Shown here in pieces: positions 9,446 to 17,943 of a DNA stretch of 64,000 nt. The position numbers were made by a program, and so were the translations under genes. Each line of letters starts with the position of its first letter. Within the stretch, counting starts at the first letter, position 1. The DNA comes from Pseudomonas fulva NBRC 16637 = DSM 17717 (GTDB lineage: Bacteria; Pseudomonadota; Gammaproteobacteria; Pseudomonadales; Pseudomonadaceae): assembly GCF_000730565.1 (NCBI RefSeq), contig NZ_BBIQ01000006.1, positions 62,001-126,000 on the forward strand, given 5' to 3'. The notes below the pieces were generated by a model that was not told the DNA's origin, did no database searches, and was given only the letters and a program-made list of their open reading frames with translations.

Positions 9446-10132
9446 ATGCTGTCGAGCAACACTCTGCCGCCCTACGCAATGCATTCACCGCGCAAGCGAT
9501 GGCTGCCCCGCAGCACCGTGACCGTCGCCTTGAGCCTGTGCCTGGCCGTGGCGGCATCCACCTCCTGGTTTATGACGAGAACCTCCATCGTGGACCTTGG
9601 TAGCGAACAACAACTCAGCAAAAGCGGCTTGCTCCAGGCCTGGGCCAACGGTGCGGTGATCGTCATGATCCGCCATGCCGAGCGCTGTGACAGCGCACCG
9701 GGCCCCTGCCTGGGCGACCCGGCTGGCATCACGGTCGCCGGCAGCCAGGCTGCCGGGCGCGTGGGCGAAGGCCTCAAGCACCTGGGGCTGGCCGATGCCG
9801 ACCTGTTGAGCAGCCCGAAGGTGCGCACCCAGCAGACGGCGCATTTCATTCTGGGGCAGCCGGTGGCCACGCGGGAATGGATCGGCCAGTGCGACGGCGG
9901 CTTCCCGGCTCAGGCGCTGGCAGCCAAACGCCCCGAACACAACCTGGTGCTGGTAACCCACAACGGCTGCGTCGATCAGTTCGCTCGCCAGCAGAACGTT
10001 ACCGGCGGCGAACGGGACAGCGGTTATGCCAGTGCCTTGTTCGTTTCCGTGGACGACAATGGCAAGGCACGCATCCTGGGGCGGTTGAACGCGCCCGAAT
10101 GGCAGCGCGTGCTGGCCAGCGCTGCACGTTGA
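9446..10132 (+). CDS. Membrane-anchored histidine phosphatase (Ais/PmrG-like)
   Basis: A 228-residue histidine phosphatase with an N-terminal membrane anchor (about residues 22-40), so the catalytic domain is probably periplasmic. The RHAER motif (76-80) holds the phospho-accepting His77; the second catalytic His is in LVTHNG, and the phosphate-binding Arg in SPKVRTQQT. The Ala-Glu after RH and the CD...C arrangement resemble Ais/PmrG, which removes phosphate from LPS core heptose, so a cell-envelope substrate is plausible. The start is fixed by a GGAG six bases before the ATG. It is probably monocistronic. Confidence 0.75.
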   Translation: MLSSNTLPPYAMHSPRKRWLPRSTVTVALSLCLAVAASTSWFMTRTSIVDLGSEQQLSKSGLLQAWANGAVIVMIRHAERCDSAPGPCLGDPAGITVAGSQAAGRVGEGLKHLGLADADLLSSPKVRTQQTAHFILGQPVATREWIGQCDGGFPAQALAAKRPEHNLVLVTHNGCVDQFARQQNVTGGERDSGYASALFVSVDDNGKARILGRLNAPEWQRVLASAAR

Positions 10133-10182
10133 AAGTGCCCGTTGCATAGGTGGGCACCGGCTTGCACGCTGGGCTAGCAAAG

Positions 10183-12150
10183 TTTTCCACAGCCGCTGGC
10201 TGTCATGGCAAGATCAAGTCTGTTTCTTGTTGTGGATAACCCATGTCGCTGCCGCTGATCTACCACGAAGACTACAGCCCGGAGTTTCCGCCGGACCATC
10301 GTTTTCCGATGGACAAGTTTCGTCTGCTGCACGATCACCTGATCGACAGTGGGTTGACCACCGACCAGGCGTTGCTGCGGCCCGAGATCTGCCCCAATGA
10401 CATTCTTGCGCTGGCCCACGACCGCCGTTACATCGAGCGCTACATGCACGGCGAGCTGTCCCGCGAGGACCAGCGGCGCCTGGGCCTGCCGTGGAGCGAA
10501 GCGCTGGCGCGGCGCACCGTGCGTGCGGTCGGGGGTTCGCTGTTGACGGCCGAGATGGCCCTGCAACACGGGGTGGCCTGTCACCTGGCGGGCGGTACCC
10601 ACCATGCCCACTACGACCACCCAGCCGGCTTTTGCATCTTCAATGACCTGGCCGTGATCAGCCGTTACCTGCTCGAAGCCGGCCGCGTGCACCGGGTGCT
10701 GATCTTCGATTGCGATGTTCATCAAGGGGACGGTACCGCGCGCATTCTTGAAGACACGCCCGACGCCATTACCGTCTCCCTGCATTGCGAGCAGAACTTC
10801 CCGGCCCGCAAGGCGCAAAGCGACTGGGACATCCCCCTGCCACGTGGCATGGGGGACGACGCTTACCTGCACGTGGTGGATGAGGCGCTCAATTACCTGC
10901 TGCCGCTCTATCAGCCTGACCTGGTGCTGTACGACGCCGGGGTCGATGTTCACAAGGACGATGCCCTGGGTTACCTGCAAATCACCGATGCAGGGCTGGC
11001 CGCACGTGACGCGCGCGTGCTCGGCCAGTGCCTGGGCCGCGACATTCCGGTCATGGGCGTGATCGGGGGCGGTTACAGCAAGGATCGCAGAGCGCTGGCC
11101 AAGCGCCACGGCGTGCTTCATCACACGGCGGCCAACGTCTTGCGTTGTGCACAATGACTGTGGAACCGCTTGTGGATAACCTGAGCGAAACAGGCTGTAG
11201 CCCTTTAATAGCGCTGCTTGCGCGACATTGATCATTTTTTGATCAGTGCTTGTGAGGGCTGTGCTGCGCTAGAATGCGCATCTTTTCCACAGCCTGCAGC
11301 CCATCATGTCCGAAGTAAGTCACCCCGCCCCTCCTGTCGCCGCTGTCATTGGGGGCGGCCCCGCCGGCCTGATGGCGGCTGAAGCCCTGGCACAGGCCGG
11401 GCTTTCGGTGGAAGTGTTCGACGCCATGCCTTCGGTGGGTCGCAAGTTTCTGCTGGCAGGCGTGGGCGGCATGAACATCACCCATTCCGAACCCTACCCT
11501 GCTTTTGCGGCGCGGTATGCCGAGCGCCGAAGCGAGGTTGACGGGCTGTTGCGCGACTTTGACGCAGACGCCTTGCGCCAGTGGATTCACGGGCTGGGTA
11601 TCGCCACGTTCGTGGGCAGCTCGGGCCGCGTGTTCCCAACCGACATGAAGGCCGCCCCGCTCTTACGCGCGTGGCTCAAGCGCCTGCGTGAAAGCGGCGT
11701 GGTTATCCACAACCGTCATCGCTGGCTGGGTTGGAGCGAGGACGGCGCGCTGCGCATTGCTTATCCACAGGGCGAGCGGCTGGTCCGGCCCGCCGTGGTC
11801 GTACTGGCACTGGGTGGCGGCAGTTGGGCGCGGCTGGGATCGGATGGGCGCTGGCAGGCAACCCTGGCTGACCGCGCTGTGGATATCTCACCCCTGCGAC
11901 CGAGCAATTGCGGGTTCGAGGTCGCGGGCTGGAGTGCGGTGCTCACCGACAAGTTCGCAGGGGCGCCGGTCAAGAACATTGCCCTGAGCGTGCCAGGCCG
12001 TACGCCGCGCAAAGGCGAGTTCATCCTGACCGCCCAGGGTGTGGAAGGCAGCCTGGTCTACGCCTGGTCGGCGCAGGTGCGTGCGGCCATCGAGCAATGT
12101 GGCAGCGGTGTGCTGATATTGGACCTGCTGCCGGACAAGCCTGTGGACAA
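10183..12150. promoter_or_regulatory. Cluster of DnaA-box-like 9-mers
   Basis: Four perfect copies of the DnaA box TTATCCACA occur at 10231-10239 and 11171-11179 (minus strand), 11703-11711 and 11761-11769 (plus strand). One-mismatch copies lie at 10183-10191, 11283-11291, 11878-11886 and 12142-12150. By eye I found no other perfect copy in the window, and chance would predict about half a copy per 64 kb at equal base composition. They fall in leaders and in coding sequence. A DnaA-titration or DnaA-regulated region is an inference. Confidence 0.4.
10243..11157 (+). CDS. Histone-deacetylase-family (AcuC/HdaH-like) zinc hydrolase
   Basis: A 304-residue arginase/deacetylase-fold enzyme. The catalytic His pair is in GGTHHAHYDH (His120-His121). 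Metal ligands Asp158 and His160 lie in DCDVHQGDGT, with the third in the DAGVDVHKDD segment. Bacterial members remove acetyl groups from polyamines or acetyl-lysine and act in the cytoplasm. The substrate cannot be assigned here. The start ATG lacks a purine-rich ribosome site; instead a perfect DnaA-box 9-mer ends three bases before it. It is followed by a flavoprotein gene as in the P. putida PP_4764-PP_4765 order I recall. Confidence 0.85.
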   Translation: MSLPLIYHEDYSPEFPPDHRFPMDKFRLLHDHLIDSGLTTDQALLRPEICPNDILALAHDRRYIERYMHGELSREDQRRLGLPWSEALARRTVRAVGGSLLTAEMALQHGVACHLAGGTHHAHYDHPAGFCIFNDLAVISRYLLEAGRVHRVLIFDCDVHQGDGTARILEDTPDAITVSLHCEQNFPARKAQSDWDIPLPRGMGDDAYLHVVDEALNYLLPLYQPDLVLYDAGVDVHKDDALGYLQITDAGLAARDARVLGQCLGRDIPVMGVIGGGYSKDRRALAKRHGVLHHTAANVLRCAQ

Positions 12151-12559
12151 GATTGCCCAGGCCCTGGCACGCCCGAGGGGCTCGCGGTCCATGGCCAAGC
12201 ACTTGCAAGGGCAATTGGGCCTGGACGGGGTCAAGGCGGCGCTGCTGCGCGAGCTGACCGACCCGGCCACATTCGCCGACCCGCCAGCCCTTGCCCAGGC
12301 GATCAAGGCCCTGCCGATCACGCTGGTGCGCACTCGTCCCTTGGACGAAGCGATCAGTAGTGCCGGCGGGGTGCGTTTCGAAAGCCTGGATGAGGGGCTG
12401 ATGATAAAGCACATGCCAGGGGTGTTCTGTGCGGGCGAGATGCTGGACTGGGAAGCGCCAACAGGCGGGTATCTGCTGACTGCCTGCTTCGCCAGCGGGC
12501 TGCGGGCCGGTCGGGCAGCGGCGGCGTGGGTGGGGCGGCAGGGGAATACGACGGGCTGA
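11306..12559 (+). CDS. FAD-dependent flavoprotein of the HI0933/PP_4765 type (TIGR03862-like)
   Basis: A 417-residue flavoprotein. The Rossmann FAD motif GGGPAG is at 16-21. It is followed by GRKFLLAGVGGMNITHSE, and near the C-terminus by VFCAGEMLDWEAPTGGYLLTACFASG, where FAD is closed off. These are family hallmarks of the BaiN/HI0933 group, whose reaction is unknown in most members. The gene has no clear ribosome site. Two perfect DnaA-box 9-mers lie within its first 465 bases. It ends just before the accessory island. Confidence 0.85.
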   Translation: MSEVSHPAPPVAAVIGGGPAGLMAAEALAQAGLSVEVFDAMPSVGRKFLLAGVGGMNITHSEPYPAFAARYAERRSEVDGLLRDFDADALRQWIHGLGIATFVGSSGRVFPTDMKAAPLLRAWLKRLRESGVVIHNRHRWLGWSEDGALRIAYPQGERLVRPAVVVLALGGGSWARLGSDGRWQATLADRAVDISPLRPSNCGFEVAGWSAVLTDKFAGAPVKNIALSVPGRTPRKGEFILTAQGVEGSLVYAWSAQVRAAIEQCGSGVLILDLLPDKPVDKIAQALARPRGSRSMAKHLQGQLGLDGVKAALLRELTDPATFADPPALAQAIKALPITLVRTRPLDEAISSAGGVRFESLDEGLMIKHMPGVFCAGEMLDWEAPTGGYLLTACFASGLRAGRAAAAWVGRQGNTTG

Positions 12560-12596
12560 TCGCAGGTTTCACAGGCCTGTCCTCGCTTTGTGCAAT

Positions 12597-12615
12597 CGGG
12601 GCTACTCAAGCCCCG
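12597..12615 (+). terminator. Hairpin after the flavoprotein gene
   Basis: CGGGGCT and AGCCCCG form a 7-bp stem around a 5-nt loop, 38 bases past the flavoprotein stop. It lacks a T-run. It sits at the border between core genome and the Rhs/IS66 island. Confidence 0.35.
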
Positions 12616-12650
12616 GCTGTGCCACCAGCTGCTTACCTTGCAATGAGTGA

Positions 12651-13400
12651 TCAACGCATTCCAGGCTGCCCTTTGCGGATTGCGTCGTTCAACCCAGGCA
12701 GTCGCAGATCCTGTTTCGAATAATCGGTCTTGCCTGAATCGTTGACCATGATCATGTTGCTATCCGGTACAGGTTTTCCATTTACCACTTTGATATGGGT
12801 AGGGTTCACATCCTTCAACGTAAAGCCTGCTTCGATGAAACCGAAATCTTTCAACCGATACAAACCCACCTTGTCATTGGCAACGAGATACTCACTTATG
12901 AACAGAGATTGGTCCTCGTTAACATAGAAAGAACCACTCGTGGGAGCATCTGGGTCAGCACGCTCTAGCGGTTGGCCATTTGCCACTTTCACACGAAACC
13001 TGTTAATACGTTCACCCTCGGGCTTTGAGGAGTCGTAAGAGAAGCCCTTCAGCCGAAGTTTTCTATTTTCGATCTTGTTCCAAACAGGCTCTAGATTACT
13101 TTTATACAACTTGAATCGGTTACTCCCTTCAGGATCGTTGAAATTAACCGGATCGTTTTCGCAGTAGGCATACGCGTTCAAGCCTCCCTTTAGGAAAGGA
13201 CTAAGCGGATCTGGGGTGTAGAAACGCCTCAGCTGGGGTTGGTACATCCTTCTCTTGAGCAGATACCCCCCGGTACTACGGTCCAGTAGCTGGCCGCTGT
13301 AAGCCAGTCCATAGAGGCGTGGGGCGCAGCGTTGGTCGCCATAGGGCAAATAGGAGAATGCTTGGCCAGTCCGTGATACCAAGCTTGCTGTATGACACAT
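12651..13400 (-). CDS. Orphan Rhs core-domain protein with a variable C-terminal (toxin-like) tip
   Basis: About 249 residues. Residues near 12-80 are the C-terminal part of an RHS repeat-associated core: a PYGD motif, then YQPQLRRFYTPDPLSPF and LNAYAYCENDPVNFNDPEG, which marks the usual junction with a polymorphic tip. The remaining 165 residues match nothing I know. The tip is AT-rich (about 42% GC by hand count of 12781-12840). The start is uncertain: ATG at 13400 has AGGTG upstream, GTG at 13409 is possible, and a stop codon directly precedes that GTG, so the usual longer N-terminal region is missing or frameshifted. No immunity-like gene is adjacent. Confidence 0.65.
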   Translation of the reverse strand: MCHTASLVSRTGQAFSYLPYGDQRCAPRLYGLAYSGQLLDRSTGGYLLKRRMYQPQLRRFYTPDPLSPFLKGGLNAYAYCENDPVNFNDPEGSNRFKLYKSNLEPVWNKIENRKLRLKGFSYDSSKPEGERINRFRVKVANGQPLERADPDAPTSGSFYVNEDQSLFISEYLVANDKVGLYRLKDFGFIEAGFTLKDVNPTHIKVVNGKPVPDSNMIMVNDSGKTDYSKQDLRLPGLNDAIRKGQPGMR

Positions 13401-13514
13401 GAGACACACCTAGCCCTATCGGGGTATCTAATGATGTGCAATGTGCCTGGTGAAAAAAACTGGCAGATTTGTCAGGCCAGGCTCTGTACTGCAAGTAAGG
13501 CTGCACGGTCTCTG

Positions 13515-13522
13515 GAAGTACC
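13515..13522. repeat. Target-site duplication, left copy
   Basis: GAAGTACC here is repeated exactly at 17944-17951, immediately outside the two terminal inverted repeats. Eight base pairs is the characteristic duplication length of IS66-family transposition. Confidence 0.85.
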
Positions 13523-13546
13523 GTAAGCGGCCAGCGAACACACCTT
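13523..13546 (+). repeat. Left terminal inverted repeat of the IS66-type unit
   Basis: Begins GTAAGCG and ends CGAACACACCTT. It matches the right-end repeat (17920-17943, minus strand) at 20 of 24 positions, with differences at positions 8, 10, 11 and 12. The GTAAGCG tip is typical of IS66-family ends. Confidence 0.85.
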
Positions 13547-13553
13547 GCGCTCG

Positions 13554-13712
13554 TTAAGCTGGCGTCCACTGATGCGGCAGCAAAGCCTCAATCTCGCTAG
13601 CCCACTGTGTTGGCAATCGCGTCAACACGTCCTTGAGATAGGCATACGGATCATGCCCATTCATGCGGGCCGACCGAATCAAGCTCATGATGGCCGCTGT
13701 GCGGTAAGCGTC
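13554..13712 (-). pseudogene. tnpC: C-terminal fragment of an IS66 TnpC transposase
   Basis: About 52 codons ending at a TAA (13554-13556) encode an AAIMSLIRSARMNGHDPYAYL stretch followed by KDVLTRLPT, which matches the C-terminus of the full tnpC in this same unit but with many synonymous and some amino acid differences. Everything upstream in the transposase is missing. It sits directly inside the left inverted repeat, as the end of tnpC does in an intact IS66 element. Confidence 0.85.
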
Positions 13713-13810
13713 CCGTTAATGCATATTGACTGCTAGCCACAGACCAATGGCCTCCCATTGGCCGTGTACGTGCCTAAGCAAGTCGGTAGACATTGCCCCG
13801 GGGATCACCG

Positions 13811-15298
13811 TTAATGTCCTATCAGCGTGTCAATACCATCGGGTTTGTCATGTATTCCGAAGCGATCCACCAGCGTTGAAGTCGCTTGGTTCATCCCGAT
13901 CACATCTACCTGGATACCTTCGCGACGAAGCTTGAGCACAACCTTGTCCAGCGCAGCCACTGCTGTGATGTCCCAAAAATGAGCTTCACGCAGGTCAATC
14001 GTCAGGGTGTCTAGCCGCTCCTTGAGGTCAAAAGCATTGGAGAATCTGTCTGCTGAACCAAAGAATACTTGCCCCGCCACGTAGTACGTCCGGTGAGCAT
14101 TATCCGGATCACGCTTAGAGGACACGTCCAGGTAGTGGCCGATTTTGTTTGCGAAAAACATCGCGGCTAGCAGGGTGCCTGCGACTACTCCGAACGCCAG
14201 GTTATGAGTCGCAACTACAACCACAACGGTGACAACCATAACGATGTTGGTTGAGAGCGGATGCTCCTTGAGATTTCGGATCGATCCCCAACTGAAGGTA
14301 CTGATAGACACCATGATCATTACTGCAACCAGCGCGGCCATTGGTATCCGGGCCAGCCAATCGCCAAGGAAGATCATCATGATCAGCAGAGAAACTCCGG
14401 CAAACAAGGTAGAAAGACGCGTGCGACCGCCTGACTTAACGTTGATCATAGACTGGCCAATCATGGCGCAGCCGGCCATGCCTCCTATGAGGCTGGTTGC
14501 GATATTGGCAACTCCCTGACCTTTACACTCACGGTTCTTGTCACTGGTGGTGTCCGTCAGGTCATCCACGATGGTCGCGGTCATCATGGACTCCAAAAGT
14601 CCTACCACTGCCAGCGCGGCTGAGTAAGGAAGCACAATCAGCAGGGTCTCCAAATTCAGCGGTACGCTTGGCCACATGAATACCGGCAAGCTGTCAGGCA
14701 ATGAGCCCATATCTCCCACCGTATGAATTTTCAGGCCCATGTGTACCGAGATTGCGGTGAGCACAATGATGCACACTAGCGGCGATGGCAGCAGCTTCCC
14801 TACAACAGGCAGTCGAGGGAAGAGATAGATAATCGCGAGGCCTCCAGCGGTCATGGCGTAAACCGGCCATGTAACACCAGTCAGCTCGGGCAACTGCGCC
14901 ATGAAAATCAGGATCGCCAAAGCGTTTACGAAACCAGTTACAACCGAGCGCGATACAAAGCGCATCAGCTCTCCCAGCCTTAAATATCCCGCTGCTATTT
15001 GCAGCACGCCGCAAAGCAATGAGGCAGCAAGCAGGTACTGAAGGCCATGATCCTTGACCAGATTCACCATCAGCAAAGCCATAGCCCCCGTGGCCGCAGA
15101 GATCATTGCGGGCCGACCACCGACAAATGCGATCACGGTACAAATGCAGAATGAGGCGTAAAGGCCAACCTTGGGGTCGACTCCGGCAATGATCGAGAAG
15201 GCGATAGCCTCGGGAATGAGGGCGAGCGCAACAACGAGTCCAGCAAGAACGTCAGCCCGGACATTTGATAGCCAGGCAGCTTTGATTTTTTCAAGCAT
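13811..15298 (-). CDS. SulP-family inorganic anion transporter with C-terminal STAS domain
   Basis: A 495-residue inner-membrane transporter. The N-terminal SulP signature is [25 protein letters not shown], followed by hydrophobic segments to about residue 390 and a cytoplasmic STAS domain (about 400-495) with [20 protein letters not shown]. SulP proteins carry sulfate, bicarbonate, chloride or dicarboxylates. The compact form resembles members often annotated as bicarbonate or sulfate permeases; no carbonic anhydrase or cys gene is adjacent. It is cargo of the IS66-type unit, and its codon use is visibly less GC-rich than the core genes. Confidence 0.88.
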   Translation of the reverse strand: MLEKIKAAWLSNVRADVLAGLVVALALIPEAIAFSIIAGVDPKVGLYASFCICTVIAFVGGRPAMISAATGAMALLMVNLVKDHGLQYLLAASLLCGVLQIAAGYLRLGELMRFVSRSVVTGFVNALAILIFMAQLPELTGVTWPVYAMTAGGLAIIYLFPRLPVVGKLLPSPLVCIIVLTAISVHMGLKIHTVGDMGSLPDSLPVFMWPSVPLNLETLLIVLPYSAALAVVGLLESMMTATIVDDLTDTTSDKNRECKGQGVANIATSLIGGMAGCAMIGQSMINVKSGGRTRLSTLFAGVSLLIMMIFLGDWLARIPMAALVAVMIMVSISTFSWGSIRNLKEHPLSTNIVMVVTVVVVVATHNLAFGVVAGTLLAAMFFANKIGHYLDVSSKRDPDNAHRTYYVAGQVFFGSADRFSNAFDLKERLDTLTIDLREAHFWDITAVAALDKVVLKLRREGIQVDVIGMNQATSTLVDRFGIHDKPDGIDTLIGH

Positions 15299-15612
15299 GG
15301 TTTACCTATAGCAGGCACGGCATGACGCACAGCGGCCAGCGCTGAGCAATGCAGGTGCTTCTGTCTTCATTTAGGTTGTGAGATAGCGGCGACCAAAAAT
15401 CAGGCGCAGCAGAACGCGACCGCAGCTATGAGGCGGTCAGAGTATTGCGAGGGGGGCGTAGCGCTAAGGCGGCGTAGGCAGCCAGTTGGAACGGGGCAAA
15501 GGTAATTCCCTTCGAGATGTCGTAGAAATGACCCACGAATAATACCGGTGAAAGGCGCAATCTTACAACCGCACCCCGTACAGCGAGGCAGTCCCGCAGG
15601 GTGAAAAGCCCG
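15299..15612. other. Gap between tnpC and sulP inside the mobile unit
   Basis: A 314-bp stretch upstream of sulP, expected to hold its promoter and the inner end of the second IS66 copy. A GTACAGCG at 15578 lies at about the right distance from the tnpC stop to be a decayed inner repeat, but beyond the first bases it does not match the outer repeats. A short open frame runs leftwards through much of it without homology I recognise. No clear promoter was found. Confidence 0.4.
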
Positions 15613-17133
15613 TTAACGCCAATGGTGAGGCAGCAAACTCGAGACCTCACTAGCCTTATGGGTGGGTAACCGCGTCAGCACATCTTTGAGATAAGCATAC
15701 GGATCATGACCGTTCATGCGTGCCGACTGGATCAAGCTCATGATTGCCGCAGCCCGTTTGCCGCTGCGCATAGATCCGGCGAACAGCCAGTTAGAACGAT
15801 CCAGTGCCCATGGCCTGATCGTGTTCTCGACCTGGTTGTTGTCGCTGGGCACAGCACCATCATCGAGGTAGCGCATCAGCGCTACCCAGCGTTTCAAGCT
15901 GTAATCCAAAGCCTTAGCTGTAGCCGATCCTTCAGGCACAAGCTCGCGTTGAGCCAGCATCCATTCATGCAATTTCTTTGCGATGGGCGCTGCCATTCCC
16001 TGGCGTAATCGCTTGCGATCTTCATCGCCCATTTCCTTGGCTTGCCGCTCAACCTCGTACAAACCGCCAATCGAGTTCAGTGCCTGCTCTTCCAGTTGGC
16101 TTTTGTTCGCCACATGCAGGTCGAAGAACTTGCGGCGGGCGTGGGCCATGCAGCCGATTTCGGTGATGCCCAGCTCGAAGCTGGCCTTGTAACCCGCGAA
16201 GTCATCGCAGACCAGTTTGCCGTTCCACGTGCCAAGGAAGTTACGCGCATGCTCACCAGCCCGGCTGGGACTGAAGTCGTAGACCACAGCTTTCAGTGCT
16301 GAGAACGGCGTTGTGCAGTAAGCCCAGACATAGGCGCGGTGCGTTTTCTTCTCCCCCGGCGCTAGCATCTGTACGGGAGTCTCATCAGCGTGCATCACGC
16401 GTTGCCCCAGCACTGCTTCGCGCAGTGCATCCACCAACGGCTGGAGTTGCACGCCGGTTTGGCCGACCCACTGAGCCAGCGTCGAACGCGGGATCGCCAG
16501 GCCGGCACGGCCAAAGATTTTTTCCTGCCGGTACAGCGGAAGATGGTCGGCGAACTTGGCGACCATCACATGGGCCAACAAGCCGACAGTGGGGATACCC
16601 TTGTCGATCACCTGGGCCGGCCCTGGCGCTTGAGACAGTGTTTCACATTGACGGCAGGCCCACTTGCCACGTACGTGCTGTTCAACGGTGAACACGCCTG
16701 GCGTGTAATCCAGTTTCTCGCTGACGTCTTGGCCAATGCGTTGCAACTGGCAGCCGCAGGCACACTCGGTGTTCTCTGGCTCGTGATGAATGACAGTACG
16801 TGGGAACTGCGGTGGCAACGGCGCGCGCTTGGGTTGTTGGCGTGGTTCGTCCGGCGCCGGGGCAGGACGAAGTGCTTTCAACGCGGCATCGATGGCTTCG
16901 AGGTCGATGTTGAGCAAGTCATCCAGCAAATTGCCTTGCGCCGGGCTGATCTGCTCACTGCGCTTGGCAAACTTATGGCGCTTGAGGATGGCGATCTCGT
17001 GAGAGAGCCGCTCGATGATCGTTTCGCCATGATGGATCTTCCGGCCCATGGTGTCGACCCTCGACAGCAACTGCGCCGCTAGCGTGCGCAGTTGTTCGGG
17101 GGGAATTTAGTCGAGATCGGGCAAGGAAGTCAT
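15613..17133 (-). pseudogene. tnpC: IS66 TnpC transposase with a premature stop at codon 9
   Basis: The family start is ATG at 17133 (MTSLPDLD). Codon 9 (17107-17109) is TAA where related IS66 transposases, as I recall them, have Gln. After it the frame is open to 15613 and encodes a complete body: zinc-finger-like ECACGC, the ADETPVQ DDE region, CDDFAGYK, CMAHARRKF and a VENTIRPWALDRSNWLF region. Reinitiation at a TTG (17070) or ATG (17049) could still give a protein lacking about 20-30 N-terminal residues. The tnpB gene lies 51 bp upstream. Confidence 0.75.
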
Positions 17134-17184
17134 GGGGGTGGATTTTACCGAAGCCGCCCACTAGACACAGCTAAAAGACCCGAT

Positions 17185-17520
17185 TCAGAGCAACGTAATT
17201 ACACCGTTAGCGCCAACCCGCTGCCAAGGCAGGCCCAACACGAGCGCTTGAAGTTGTTCGGCGGCGAGTTCAACTTCCAAGCCGTGATGAGTGCCAGGCC
17301 AGTGAAACTTGCCTTGGTTCAAACGTCTTGCGGCAAGCCAGATACCCACGCCATCGTGCACCAGCACCTTCATCCGGTTGGCTCGGCGGTTGGCGAACAG
17401 ATAAGCGCAGTGCGGCTTCGCCGCACCGAACACCGCCACCACACGAGCCAGCGCAGTCTCGGTGCCGGCGCGCATGTCCATCGGCTCAGTGGCGAGCCAG
17501 ATGGCGTCGATGCGGATCAT
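17185..17520 (-). CDS. tnpB: IS66 family accessory protein TnpB
   Basis: A 111-residue IS66 Orf2-like protein, required with TnpA and TnpC for transposition in family members that have all three. Family landmarks are EPMDMRAGTETALARV, CAYLFANRRANRMKVLVHDG and IWLAARRLNQGKFHWP. Its ATG overlaps the tnpA stop as ATGA, which suggests coupled translation. It appears intact. Confidence 0.93.
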   Translation of the reverse strand: MIRIDAIWLATEPMDMRAGTETALARVVAVFGAAKPHCAYLFANRRANRMKVLVHDGVGIWLAARRLNQGKFHWPGTHHGLEVELAAEQLQALVLGLPWQRVGANGVITLL

Positions 17521-17843
17521 TGGGAGAGGTTACTGATGAAGCGGGCGCAGCCGTCCGGATCGGAGATCGGCCAGTTCACAGTGACTGTTCGCTGCCCGGA
17601 AGAGATATCGATGCGGGCTACATCCTGCCGAGCAGGCGTCGCAACAGGGGTCTCAAGCTTCAACGGTACAAATGCAGGCAAAGCAGAAGCCTGCCGGTCA
17701 CGATAGAGCGGTATCCACTTGCGAACCAGATTGGCATTGATGCCGTGCCGCAGGGCGACGCTGGCAATGGACACATCAGGATTGAGGCATTCCTGGACAA
17801 CTTGGGTCTTGAAGGGTTTGGGGTAAGAGGTGCGCTGACGCAT
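17517..17843 (-). CDS. tnpA: IS66 family accessory protein TnpA (HTH)
   Basis: A 108-residue protein with an N-terminal helix-turn-helix of the HTH_Tnp_1 type: YPKPFKTQVVQECLNPDVSIASVALRHGINANLVRKW, given here only as its span, about residues 7-43. It starts at ATG 17843 with AAGGAAC upstream. The sequence is intact. A perfect 21-bp inverted repeat lies 13 bp upstream of the start codon. First gene of the tnpA-tnpB-tnpC set. Confidence 0.9.
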   Translation of the reverse strand: MRQRTSYPKPFKTQVVQECLNPDVSIASVALRHGINANLVRKWIPLYRDRQASALPAFVPLKLETPVATPARQDVARIDISSGQRTVTVNWPISDPDGCARFISNLSQ

Positions 17844-17855
17844 GGTGTTCCTTGA

Positions 17856-17907
17856 ATTAAGGGCGATGGTGTCCACCTAAAAATACGTGGACACCATCGC
17901 CCTTAAT
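17856..17907 (-). promoter_or_regulatory. Perfect 21-bp inverted repeat in the tnpA leader
   Basis: Positions 17856-17876 are the exact reverse complement of 17887-17907, separated by 10 bases. The arms contain GGGCGATGGTGTCCAC and end in ATTAA. In RNA this is a very stable hairpin just before the tnpA ribosome site. Possible roles are insulation from read-through transcription or binding of a transposition protein; neither is shown by sequence alone. Confidence 0.7.
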
Positions 17908-17919
17908 CTGGGGTTTCTG

Positions 17920-17943
17920 AAGGTGTGTTCGGCAGACGCTTAC
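17920..17943 (-). repeat. Right terminal inverted repeat of the IS66-type unit
   Basis: Read on the minus strand it begins GTAAGCGTCTGCC and ends ACACACCTT, matching the left end at 20 of 24 positions. Confidence 0.85.

Larger units (their letters stand above)
13523..17943. mobile_element. IS66-family composite unit carrying a SulP transporter
   Basis: A 4,421-bp unit bounded by inverted repeats (20/24 identity) and a perfect 8-bp direct repeat GAAGTACC. Order from the left: IRL, a tnpC C-terminal fragment, a sulP gene, a full-length tnpC with an early stop codon, tnpB, tnpA, IRR; all genes point left. The left tnpC fragment and the full tnpC are related but clearly diverged, so two different IS66 copies probably contributed the ends. 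The duplication shows the whole block, cargo included, inserted in one event. It landed beside the orphan Rhs gene. Confidence 0.85.

Noticed and set aside
15426..15650. A 74-codon open frame downstream of tnpC
   Set aside because: It overlaps the tnpC end in another frame, has no ribosome site and resembles nothing I know.
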